NCBI RefSeq assembly: GCF_000253255.1
Contig: NC_015582.1
Location: forward strand, 1-48,714
Length of the DNA: 48,714 nucleotides
DNA from: Novosphingobium sp. PP1Y
GTDB lineage: Bacteria > Pseudomonadota > Alphaproteobacteria > Sphingomonadales > Sphingomonadaceae
Reading direction: 5' to 3'
Shown here: positions 1 through 8,100 of the stretch, in pieces
Layout of the letters: each line of letters opens with the position of its first letter
Numbering within the stretch: the stretch's first letter is position 1
The notes under the pieces: model-generated
Told to the model about the DNA's origin: nothing
The model's database searches: none
The model's input: only the letters and a program-made list of their open reading frames with translations
Program-made: the position numbers and the translations under genes

Positions 1-663
1 GGTGAAAAGGGCAATCTTGTCGTTCACGCCGGAACCTTCACCCCCAAGGACGGCGAAACCGGGGAGCCTGTGGCCAACAGCGAGGGTGAGGAAGCCACCC
101 GTAAATTCCTGAAGCGTTATGTCGTGTTCAATGTCGAGCAGATCGACGGGCTCGATATGTCCAAGTATCCAGCGCCCGCGATCGAGGTGAAGAACCGCGA
201 TCAGCGCGACGCAGAGCTGGACGAAGCCTTTGCCCGTTGGCCTGTTCCTTATGCCGAGGGCGGTCCGAGCGCCTTCTATGATCCCGCCGCCGACCGTATC
301 CAGATGCCCGCCTTTGGCGACTTTGAAAGTGGAAATGCCTTCTATGCGACCCTCGCGCATGAGGCCGTGCACAGCGCTGGAAGTGCCAAGCGTCTCGCTC
401 GCGAATCTCTGCGCGATTACGGAAAATCGCGCGAAATCAGGGCAGAGGAAGAGCTCATTGCCGAAGTCGGAGCAGCCATGCTTTGCGCGCAGCTTGGCAT
501 GGAGCCGACTGAACGCGAGGACCATGCCGCTTACGTGGCCTCGTGGCTCACCGCCCTGCGCAACGATAAGCGGGCGATCTTCCGTGCCGCCAGTGCCGCG
601 CAAGCCGCTAGCGAATTGATCCTGTCCCACATGGACGCGCCGGCGCAGGGGATCGCGGCCTAA
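1..663 (+). CDS. ardC: ArdC antirestriction protein, C-terminal part (gene spans the window ends)
   Basis: Open from base 1 in frame 1, it continues the reading frame that runs off the end of the window at 48714; joined, the protein is 314 residues, normal for ArdC. ArdC proteins bind single-stranded DNA and protect incoming plasmid DNA from host restriction. This part holds the end of the N-terminal DNA-binding domain and the C-terminal zincin-like domain, with zinc motif HEAVH at 358-372 and a downstream EELIAEVGAAML segment that probably supplies the third ligand. A GTG at 70 could be mistaken for a start, but the family similarity begins well upstream of it. The gene follows a structured leader (48047-48432) and ssb-2, and ends in a strong hairpin. 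Identification is firm from both domains; the protective role is taken from the family. Confidence 0.93.
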   Translation, partial: GEKGNLVVHAGTFTPKDGETGEPVANSEGEEATRKFLKRYVVFNVEQIDGLDMSKYPAPAIEVKNRDQRDAELDEAFARWPVPYAEGGPSAFYDPAADRIQMPAFGDFESGNAFYATLAHEAVHSAGSAKRLARESLRDYGKSREIRAEEELIAEVGAAMLCAQLGMEPTEREDHAAYVASWLTALRNDKRAIFRAASAAQAASELILSHMDAPAQGIAA

Positions 664-673
664 GGTTGAAGCG

Positions 674-697
674 GAGGGCGGCCAGGCAGCCGCCCTC
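674..697 (+). terminator. Hairpin after ardC
   Basis: A perfect 9-bp stem (GAGGGCGGC and GCCGCCCTC, loop CAGGCA) lies 10 bases after the ardC stop. There is no T run, so it may be a weak terminator or an mRNA 3' stabiliser. A closely similar hairpin follows the DUF3768 gene at 3237-3260, the other gene carrying the duplicated leader. Confidence 0.55.
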
Positions 698-824
698 GAA
701 AAGCCGGTCTGTGGAATTTCGGGCGCTTTTGGTGCCAAAAACGCCCGAAATGAGCTCTTTTAGCGCTGGAAAGGGGCATTATTACAGATCGTTGATGTCG
801 CCTGAGCAACGAAGGACTGCGAGC

Positions 825-1157
825 TCAGTACGAGCCAAAGCCAAGATTGAGCGATACGGCGTTGACACCTAGTGGAACTGCCGTGCACGGCTCTCTATGC
901 GTGTCCATTGCGATCCATTGTCGCCCATAAGTACGCGCCACAAGGTAGAAGACGGAGCCGTGACAGCCGACCACCATGCACTTGTCGCGCAGGTTAACAG
1001 GTGAGCCATTCGTGCCGAAGCGCAGAATTTGGAGCGATAGATCGACGCGCTGTTGCATCCCGCAGCAGCGGCACTGCGATCGCGCCAGCGCGTTCGTGCG
1101 GGCCAGCTCGCCCCAGGTCGCGGCCCAACGGGGAAAAAGGGAGGCAATTTCGGACAT
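825..1157 (-). CDS. Small Cys-rich (zinc-ribbon-like) conserved hypothetical protein
   Basis: The 110-residue protein has an N-terminal FPRWAATWGELAR segment, then CRCCG and, about 35 residues later, a CMVVGC pair. Four spaced cysteines suggest a zinc ribbon. I recall similar small proteins (a WG.L segment followed by C.CCG) from alphaproteobacterial genomes and plasmids, but no function is known to me. It faces ardC convergently across an empty 160-base gap. The tail after about residue 85 is less protein-like. Overlapping frames at 869-1210 and 976-1256 are shadows. Confidence 0.5.
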   Translation of the reverse strand: MSEIASLFPRWAATWGELARTNALARSQCRCCGMQQRVDLSLQILRFGTNGSPVNLRDKCMVVGCHGSVFYLVARTYGRQWIAMDTHREPCTAVPLGVNAVSLNLGFGSY

Positions 1158-1223
1158 GGGATGAGACTAGCAATCCGGCTCGACACCGTCCATGATGACC
1201 GTCGCGCCAAGCATCTGGCGGAA

Positions 1224-1254
1224 AAAGAAAAGGCCCACCTTTCGGCGGGCCTTT
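1224..1254 (-). terminator. Rho-independent terminator, minus strand
   Basis: On the minus strand GGCCCGCC, a GAAA tetraloop and GGTGGGCC form an 8-bp stem with one G-T pair, followed by TTTTTCTTTTT. This is a textbook intrinsic terminator. It would end transcription of the small minus-strand gene at 1392-1646. On the plus strand the stem is weaker, with an A-C mismatch. Confidence 0.75.
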
Positions 1255-1391
1255 AATTTCCTTAGACGATGAGGGGGGGCATAAGCCCGCGTTCTCAAAG
1301 CCGATGCCGTTCTATATACACATTTTGTCCAAAAGGTCAATGCCGCTAGAGATTTGGCAGTGCTCCCCTCATACGGGGCGAACGAGAGCGC

Positions 1392-1646
1392 TTAAGCTTC
1401 CGGAGCGCCCAGACGCTTTGCCAGTTCTGCAAGTTCACGCATTTCGTCACTGTCCATATCGAGATTGCATCGATCATGGTTGTCTCGTGCTCGACCAAGA
1501 AGGTCCCACCTGACGCGCGAATGCGGATTTGAGGGTAAAATCTCTCCATGTAGGCAATCGCTATTCGTCGGGTCTATGCCGTCAATGCGAGCACTTAGCC
1601 CACCGGTGGTCGTTACGTCGATGGGGTCAATTTTCAGGGCGGCCAT
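1392..1646 (-). CDS. Small hypothetical protein (84 aa)
   Basis: I do not recognise this protein. The start chosen is ATG at 1646, with a purine-rich GGAAG stretch about 8 bases upstream; an upstream TTG at 1703 is possible but unlikely. The C-terminus (DMDSDEMRELAELAKRLGAP) looks like an amphipathic acidic helix. A clear intrinsic terminator downstream on the same strand (1224-1254) is the best support that it is transcribed. It is divergent from the Abi gene at 1712. Confidence 0.4.
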   Translation of the reverse strand: MAALKIDPIDVTTTGGLSARIDGIDPTNSDCLHGEILPSNPHSRVRWDLLGRARDNHDRCNLDMDSDEMRELAELAKRLGAPEA

Positions 1647-1711
1647 ATATTTTCTTCCGTTTAGAACTGCCTTAAGAGGCTTTGCCTCGTTAGTACTGTC
1701 CAACCGTTAAA

Positions 1712-2415
1712 ATGCCATGTCAGAATGAGTTGCAGACAGGATTACGACCTTTGCCCTTCTCCCCCGCGGAGCTTCAGGATCTGCCCGAAGTTATCTCGGC
1801 GCCGCGCTTTGCTACCTATCTCCAGGCTAAAGGCAATGACCGGGAAAAGGCGCTCGAGCTCTACGAATGGAATCTCGACATTTCCTCTGCCCTGACCGTT
1901 CCTCTCCAGGTCTGCGAAGTCGCAGTTCGCAACGGGATCGCAGAAGCCATCGAGGCTGTCCATGGCGCAAACTGGCCCTGGAACAATGGTTTCATTCGAA
2001 GCCTGCCGCGTCCGAAAAGCAGGTTCCGCTACAATCCGGCCGACGACCTTCAGACCTGCGCCCGCAAACTGCCGACGACCGGCAAGATCATCGCGGAACT
2101 CAAATTTGCCTTTTGGGAAAACATCTTCACCGCGGGGCAGGATAGCCGCCTTTGGAACGCGCATTTCCGGACGGTCTTTCCGGGGGCGCCGGCCGCTCTG
2201 GCGGGGTTTCCCAGTGCCGCACCCAAGCCTATGCCGACCTGCAAGGTATTCGCCATTTGCGCAACCGGATCGCACACCACGAGCCAGTCTTCACACGCAA
2301 TCTGACCGACGACTATCAGCGTATCCATGACATGATCGTCTGGCGCAGCCCGACTGCAGCGGCGTGGATGGATGGCAAGCAGAACGTCACCGCCTTGATC
2401 GCTAGGAAGCCCTGA
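1712..2415 (+). pseudogene. Abi-family (HEPN) abortive-infection protein, frameshifted
   Basis: The first frame (1712 to about 2206) gives an Abi-type N-terminus with EKALELYEWNLDISSALTVP, VCEVAVRNGI and AELKFAFWENIF. The C-terminal half continues one frame away, ending at 2415, with LRNRIAHHEPVF, the R-N-x3-H signature of HEPN ribonucleases, and a final W..P..A.W segment usual for Abi proteins. The switch falls near the G4 run at 2203-2206; one extra G would read ...LAGVSQCRTQAYADLQG... and restore about 235 residues. As written, the product stops at 2305 in an unrelated tail and lacks the HEPN active site. Abi proteins of this class kill or arrest phage-infected cells. Family assignment is confident; whether the break is real is unknown. 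Confidence 0.75.
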
Positions 2416-2446
2416 CTCCGTTCCAGATTTGGAAATAGGACGGGGA

Positions 2447-2828
2447 CGGGAGCGACCTTACGGCACGGCTCTATCTCCGCTTCGCTGCGACCGAACCCGT
2501 GTGCCACGGTTTCGCCCCGTGCGGGCGACGATCCTCGCTCAAAAATGCGGCGGCGCGGCCGCCAGGTCGCCTGTCCGAATTGGGAGGGGGCGGCCTCCCC
2601 CTCCCTGCCCAAGAGCCGGGCCGTCTTCGCGCGCCTGGTGCGCGCTGCGCTTGGTGATCGCGGCGGTCTCCCCACCCTTCCTTCGCTGACGCTCCCGTGC
2701 AGGGCGGGTGATCCCCCTCCGCCGCAATCAGCTCTCCATGTGCATTCCCACCCCCCGGCTTCGCCAGCGGGCAGAAGTCGATGGACGCCATCGCCTTCGG
2801 CTCCATCAGGAAAAAGGGAAACAAGCAC
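2447..2828 (+). promoter_or_regulatory. Structured leader, copy A (upstream of the DUF3768 gene)
   Basis: This 382-nt non-coding GC-rich region is duplicated at 48047-48432 before ardC. The first 37 bases are identical (2447-2483 and 48047-48083) and about 57 bases before the start codon differ at one position. Six hairpins are shared: 2497-2509, 2513-2527, 2582-2605, 2629-2645, 2694-2708 and 2779-2793. The stem at 2582-2605 (GGGAGGGGG, loop CGGCCT, CCCCCTCCC) differs from copy B at three base pairs, each with pairing kept. A purine-rich GGAAAAAGGGA precedes the ATG. Candidate roles are a single-strand (Frpo-type) promoter, a structured 5' UTR or a cis-acting RNA. Confidence 0.8.
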
Positions 2829-3224
2829 ATGCCAGATTTCGCAAAGATGTCCGACGACGAACGCGGGGAATATGCAGCGCGCGTTGCCACTCTCAATGAT
2901 GAACTGCGGGCCGACCTCTCCAATCCTCAGCGGGGCCGCGTGGTGCTGACCCAGGGCATTCGCGCCCTGATCGAGGATACCGACCTCTCGCCGTTCTGGA
3001 TAGACACCGCCGCCTTGCTCCGCATCGTGCGCGACTACTCGGATTTCACCGAAGACAACGATCCCCACGGGGAGCGGGATTTCGGGGCGTTCGAATGGAA
3101 GCAGACCCGCTGTTTCTGGAAGATCGACTACTACGACAACGCACTTGAGGGCGGATCGCCGGACCCGGCTGACAACGCTGTGACCTGCCGCGTCGTCACG
3201 ATCCTTCGCGCCGACGAATACTGA
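2829..3224 (+). CDS. DUF3768 domain protein
   Basis: The 131-residue protein has family marks GRVVLTQGIRAL, DNDPHGERDFGAFE, FWKIDYYD and a final SPDPADNAVTCRVVTIL. DUF3768 proteins are common on alphaproteobacterial plasmids and ICEs beside ArdC and ParB-like genes; their function is not known to me. The start is ATG 2829 because it sits just after the leader's purine-rich SD at the same place as the ardC start in copy B; an in-frame ATG at 2781 lies inside a leader hairpin. Sharing a leader with ardC suggests the two are made at the same time, so an early establishment or antirestriction role is a reasonable guess. Confidence 0.85.
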   Translation: MPDFAKMSDDERGEYAARVATLNDELRADLSNPQRGRVVLTQGIRALIEDTDLSPFWIDTAALLRIVRDYSDFTEDNDPHGERDFGAFEWKQTRCFWKIDYYDNALEGGSPDPADNAVTCRVVTILRADEY

Positions 3225-3236
3225 TCGGCCGGCATC

Positions 3237-3260
3237 GAGGGCGGCGCAGCCGTCGCCCTC
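3237..3260 (+). terminator. Hairpin after the DUF3768 gene
   Basis: Arms GAGGGCG (3237-3243) and CGCCCTC (3254-3260) form a 7-bp stem, with no T tract. It resembles the hairpin after ardC (674-697), so leader, gene and 3' hairpin look like a repeated cassette plan. Confidence 0.5.
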
Positions 3261-3291
3261 ACCTCCCCCCTATCCCTGAGGATTTTCAACC

Positions 3292-5070
3292 ATGACCACC
3301 ACTCTCAAGCTGTCGCAGCTTCGTCTTTCCCCCCTCAACGTCCGCAAGGTCGAGCCGACCGGGATCGAGGCGCTGGCCGACGACATTCACGCGCACGGCC
3401 TCATTCAGAACCTTGGTGTTTACGAGGATGCAGGCAAGTTCTGGGTCTTCGCCGGAGGGCGCCGTTTTCGCGCGCTCGAGCTTCTCAAGAAGCGCAAGGA
3501 CGTCCCCGCCTCTTTTCCCGTCCCCGTCATCATCAAGGACAAGGCCGAGGCCATCGAGCTTTCGCTGGTAGAGAACACCCAGCGCGAGAACATGCACCCT
3601 GCGGACGCAGTGTCCGCATTCGCCCAGCTTCGCGACGAGGGCGGCATGAGCGCCGAGGATATTGCAGCCCGCTTTGGTTACAGCACCGGCCATGTCGCCA
3701 AGTTGCTCCGTCTAGGCAGTCTGGCTCCTGCCCTGCTGGAAGCCTTCGCCGCCGACACGATCGGTATGGAAGCTGCCCAGGCGCTCACCATGAGCGAGGA
3801 TCACGCCGCGCAGATCGAGGCATTCGAGCGTTGTGGCAACAGTCCCGCCGCGATCCGCCGCGCCCTCACGGTCGAGAAGGTTCGCACCGATTCATCGACC
3901 TTCTGTTTCGTCGGTCTGGAAGCCTATGAGGCATCGGGCGGCACGATCACTCGCGACCTGTTCGGGGAGACCGGGTATGCCGATGATCCGGCTTTGCTGG
4001 ACGAGCTGGTTGCGGCGAAGTTGGATGGCATTCGTACCGGGTTTGAGGCCGAGGGCTGGAAGGTCGTCGAGGTTGCCGCTGAGGCGCCCCACGACATTTA
4101 CAGCCGCGGCTATCTGCGGCCCGAAACGCGCGAAGCGACCGACGAGGAAGAGGCCCAACTCACCGCGCTCGATGCCCAGATTGAAGCGCTGGAAGTCGAA
4201 GGCGGCGAGGACAGTGAGGAAGCCGCCGCACTGTTCGAGCAGAGGGACGTCATCACGGAGGGCCTGGAGGCGTTTACCGACGCGCAGAAGGCCAACGGCG
4301 GGGTTTGTGCCTATATCGGTTACAAAGGCGATTTAGTCCTGCGCCATTGGACGGTTTACGTCGAGCCAGCCTCTGCCAAGGTCGAAGAATCCGGTCCTTA
4401 TGCCGCCAGTATGATCGAGCGCCTGACGGCCATCCGCACGATGGCCTTGCAACAGGAAGTCGCGGCCCAGCCTGCCCTTGCCCTCGACATTCTGCTGGAT
4501 AGCATGACCGCGCAGTTGATTCACGGCTTGCACAGCTACGACCTTGCCGCCGACATTCACCCAACTGTGACCCGCCACACGGTCGAGCAGGACATGCTTG
4601 ATGGCAGCCGCCTTGCAGACCTTCCTGCCCAGCTTGTCGAGCGGTTCGCGGACATTCCGGCCGATGGCCGTTTCGAGGTCATCCGCGCGATGGATGAAGC
4701 CGACAAGATGCAGTTGCTTGCCGCTCTGGTGGCGACTTCGATCAACGGCACGATCTTCAATCACGGCGGGATCGGTGCTCGGCAGGCCACAGCTGACAAG
4801 TACGCCGATGCCGCTGGCCTCGATCTTCGGCAGCACTGGAATCCGGGCCAGACCTTTTTCGACCGGCTCAAGAAGTCGAGCCTTCTCGCCATCCTGGCCG
4901 ATGAATGCGGCGAGGAGGCCGCCGAGAATTGTGCCAAGATGAAGAAGAGCGACCTTGCTATTGCCGTCAACGAGCGGCTTCCGGTGGGCTGGTTGCCCAA
5001 ACCGGCCCGGCGCTTTACACCTTTCCCCGAGCAGCCCACGGACGAAGGCGAAATGTCCAAGGTTGCTTGA
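3292..5070 (+). CDS. Large ParB/RepB/Spo0J-family protein
   Basis: The 592-residue protein has an N-terminal ParB/Srx nuclease-like domain (about 1-95) with FAGGRRFRALELL and SLVENTQRENMHPADAV, then a helix-turn-helix (about 121-147, MSAEDIAARFGYSTGHVAKL). A long C-terminal region with an acidic coiled stretch (about 280-330) is not recognised. Large ParB-like proteins of this type are frequent beside ardC and DUF3768 genes in alphaproteobacterial mobile elements. It is far from parA (15704) and more than twice the usual ParB size, so it probably is not the ParA partner; a role in expression or establishment of the incoming element is possible. GAGG lies about 9 bases before the ATG. A strong terminator follows. 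Confidence 0.85.
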   Translation: MTTTLKLSQLRLSPLNVRKVEPTGIEALADDIHAHGLIQNLGVYEDAGKFWVFAGGRRFRALELLKKRKDVPASFPVPVIIKDKAEAIELSLVENTQRENMHPADAVSAFAQLRDEGGMSAEDIAARFGYSTGHVAKLLRLGSLAPALLEAFAADTIGMEAAQALTMSEDHAAQIEAFERCGNSPAAIRRALTVEKVRTDSSTFCFVGLEAYEASGGTITRDLFGETGYADDPALLDELVAAKLDGIRTGFEAEGWKVVEVAAEAPHDIYSRGYLRPETREATDEEEAQLTALDAQIEALEVEGGEDSEEAAALFEQRDVITEGLEAFTDAQKANGGVCAYIGYKGDLVLRHWTVYVEPASAKVEESGPYAASMIERLTAIRTMALQQEVAAQPALALDILLDSMTAQLIHGLHSYDLAADIHPTVTRHTVEQDMLDGSRLADLPAQLVERFADIPADGRFEVIRAMDEADKMQLLAALVATSINGTIFNHGGIGARQATADKYADAAGLDLRQHWNPGQTFFDRLKKSSLLAILADECGEEAAENCAKMKKSDLAIAVNERLPVGWLPKPARRFTPFPEQPTDEGEMSKVA

Positions 5071-5076
5071 TGTGCT

Positions 5077-5105
5077 GGCCGGTGGAGCGACACGCTCCAC
5101 CGGCC
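5077..5105 (+). terminator. Terminator between the convergent ParB-like and R-M genes
   Basis: A perfect 13-bp stem (GGCCGGTGGAGCG and CGCTCCACCGGCC, loop ACA) is followed by TCCCTTCTT. It sits 6 bases after the ParB-like stop and 25 bases from the end of the minus-strand ATPase gene, so it probably works in both directions. Confidence 0.75.
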
Positions 5106-5130
5106 TCCCTTCTTGGCGGTGAAGTAAAAA

Positions 5131-8100
5131 CTAAAATCCGTATTTCTCGCGCCGCAAGCGGAAGGCATTCTCGCCACCTTCCATGATCTGCTTGATCGCC
5201 TCGCGGGCGTCGGGAATGTCGATCGCGCCCTGCCCTTTGATCGTGCCACGAGATTGATCGTCGCTATTGCGATAGCCGAACCAGATGACCAGCTCGGCAT
5301 CACCGTTCACAACGAGATTGGCGTTGTGGCTGGCAAACACGATCTGGCGCATCTGCTTCGCAGCCCATAGCTGTTCGACAATCTGCAACATGACAGGGTT
5401 GTCGAGGTCTTCCTCTGGCTGATCTACAATGAGCGGGGGACCGGGCTGATTAAGCAAGGTGCGCAGCAACGCGGTCGCCTGTTGACCCGCAGACGCATTC
5501 TTGAAGGGTATATAGTCCGCCTCTTTGGCGCGAAATTCGTAGACGGGTACCGACTTGATGGGGGTCAGGGCGAGCGAAAGCCAGGTTTCGGGCTTGAGGT
5601 ACTGGGCCACGCGCTCAAGCTGATCGGCTTTGAGGCCTGCCGCCATCAGTGTTGGTGCAACAGGGCGGTCCTCGGAAACCGCATTCCCCGACTCGAATTC
5701 AGCCAGCTTTTCGAGTTCGCCGAGCACTTTCAGCCACGTCATCTTGGGGTCTTCGGCATTGACGATATACTGCCCCAAATCCTCGATTTTGGCAGATTGG
5801 ACGCGCGAGCCGGTGAGGTTCTGCCGCAGCAGATCCACGAACGCGCTCGCATCGGCATAGGGCTTGAGGATCACACGAATTGCGCCCTCGGAACGCTCAG
5901 TCAATGCCTCGCCTTCGCGGGTTAGCAGAGCATCGCGCTCTTCCTGCGCCGACAACCACTCCCCTCGCGCGGTATCGAACAGCGTTCCGGCAGATTTCAG
6001 AGACGCCAGAGTTTCACGGGTGTGGGTAGATTCCGCAGCCAGTTCCGCCGCGCGGGCTTCCAGATTGCGCAGTTGTTCGAGCCGTTCACGGTGCGAAGAA
6101 GAGCGTTCGACGGCTTCATTATAGCGCGCCCTGAAAGCCTCGTATTTAGTGTCCCACTGCGTCCAGGGGACATCCTCTTCCGGTGCAGGTTCAGCGATGG
6201 CTTCCGCTGACTGTGACAGAGTGTTCAAAGCCGTCTGCGTTTCCGAAAGGAAATTCGCATAGGCCTGCCGTGCCGCCTGCAATATCGCCGCTTCGGCTTC
6301 TGGCTTATCGGGTGCAACAGGCGACAAAGCGCCGGCTTGGTCGGTGACGATCTGCGCGAGTTCATCGACTTTGCGTCGGATGGTTTCGGCCGATGCCTTC
6401 CAACGCTCAACCTCGGTGTTGGCGTTGGAATAGTCATTGGCCTGATCGAGCGTTTGGCGATCGGCATCGGACAGGCCGGTCAGCGACTGCTTCAGGCTTT
6501 CCGCCTGGCCGGTGATCGATTGGTGTTCGAGAACACGGTTAGCAAGCGTGCGGTTGAGTTCGTTAAACCGCTGCCGGGTCGCAAACGTCTCGCGCATGTT
6601 GTTGGCGCGATCAGCCGCTTTCCGGTCAAGGCGATCGAGGTCGCCCTTGATTGGCGCGGTGATGAAACGCGTCAGTTCGTCGATGCGCACACTGACATCA
6701 CTCAACTGCTTCTGGCTGTAAGCCTGAATCGGCAGAAGCGTGCGGACTTCCTCTTCTGAGCACGGTCGGAATTCCTCGCGCCCGATCTTCATCTGCACAG
6801 CGCCGTCCACGCTTGAACGGCGCACCACATGCGGGACGCCGTTGAGCATGTAGGTGACGGTGACGCCCTCCCCCAGGGGCTTCAAAGTCTGCTCGATCAG
6901 TCGGGCACGGCGAGACTGATAGTTCGGGGTGTCATCGTCGATGTTGGACGGGGGCTGATCGCAGAGCGCCCACCGCACATATTCAAGGACGGTCGATTTG
7001 CCCGTCCCGCGACCGCCGATCAAGGCGTTGTATTGGGTATTAAGCTCGGCATCGAGCGGGCCGAGAAACTTGGAATTGCCGATGCTGACCGAGGCAATGT
7101 AGGTTTCAGGGACGTGTGGCGTGTCGAGGGAAATGCGCGATTCCTGCGCAAGGCAAGCCTGACGAAGAGCTTCCGCCGTTGGTGTCGCCCACTTCACCCA
7201 GGTTGAGGGCTTGCCAAGCTCTGCATGATCCACCGAACGCGTGTCGGATGTCTGAATGCAGGCGATGCGCTTATGCCCCCAGGCCTTGTCTTTGCCTGCG
7301 AGAATGTTCTTCGGGCCGTCTCGAAGCTTCGAAAACTCCTTGTCGGTATAACCTCCCACCCACGGCATTTCCGAATATTTTCCGGCCATCCCAGTGCGCA
7401 AGAGCGAGAATTGCCCCTCGCCGCTGACATTGGGCAGAACTATGTATCTGCCCTTCAAAAAGGAGTGCCCGTCCAGCTCCTCTTTCAGCGTGCGCAGGCT
7501 TTGGATGTGCTCAAGGCGCTGCACATCACAAACCTTGGCTTGATCCGCGCCATTCTGGGTAATCTTGAGGGCGGTCTGCGCCTGCGGAAGAAATTCGTCG
7601 GGGAAATCAGCATCGAAAATGATGAGCGCCTGACAGGGTACGCCAAGCGTCAGCTCCATGCCGGGGAAGACGATCAGTCTTTGCCGTGCATCCAACTCGC
7701 TGCCGTCTTGAGCCGTTTCCTCGGCAGCGGCCTGACGGACGAACGGTATGAAAGCTGTGCAGTGATGATCGGTGATGGCAATCGCCTGAACACCACGCTC
7801 ACGGCAAGCGGAAACAAGTTCCGCCGCATAGGCGCGCCGTTCATCATCCCTGACGGCATCAGGCCCACTCCACCGCTTATCGCGCGGTGTGTGAACCTGA
7901 AAGTCGCATTGAAAGTAGTGCGCGCCTCTGTCCATTGATCCCCCTAAAACGCGAATTTCGGCTGCGTTTTTTTCTTCCACTGGCCGCAGCTTGGCGTAGG
8001 CGAGCAGGTCGGCGATTGATCCCCCTTTATCGCGCCATCCGTAGAATGTGTCTTCGCCGAGCAGGACATAATGCCATTCGGCATTGCTGCGATCATCCTC

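Noticed and set aside
2471..3068. Minus-strand ORFs through both leaders sharing MEPKAMASI.FCPLAKPGG.
   Set aside because: The similarity between copies jumps between reading frames because of indels, while hairpins are preserved. The shared peptide is a by-product of the conserved leader.
3292..5070. Treating the large ParB-like protein as the partner of ParA.
   Set aside because: It is more than 10 kb from parA, far larger than usual ParB, and the small gene overlapping parA already fits as partner.
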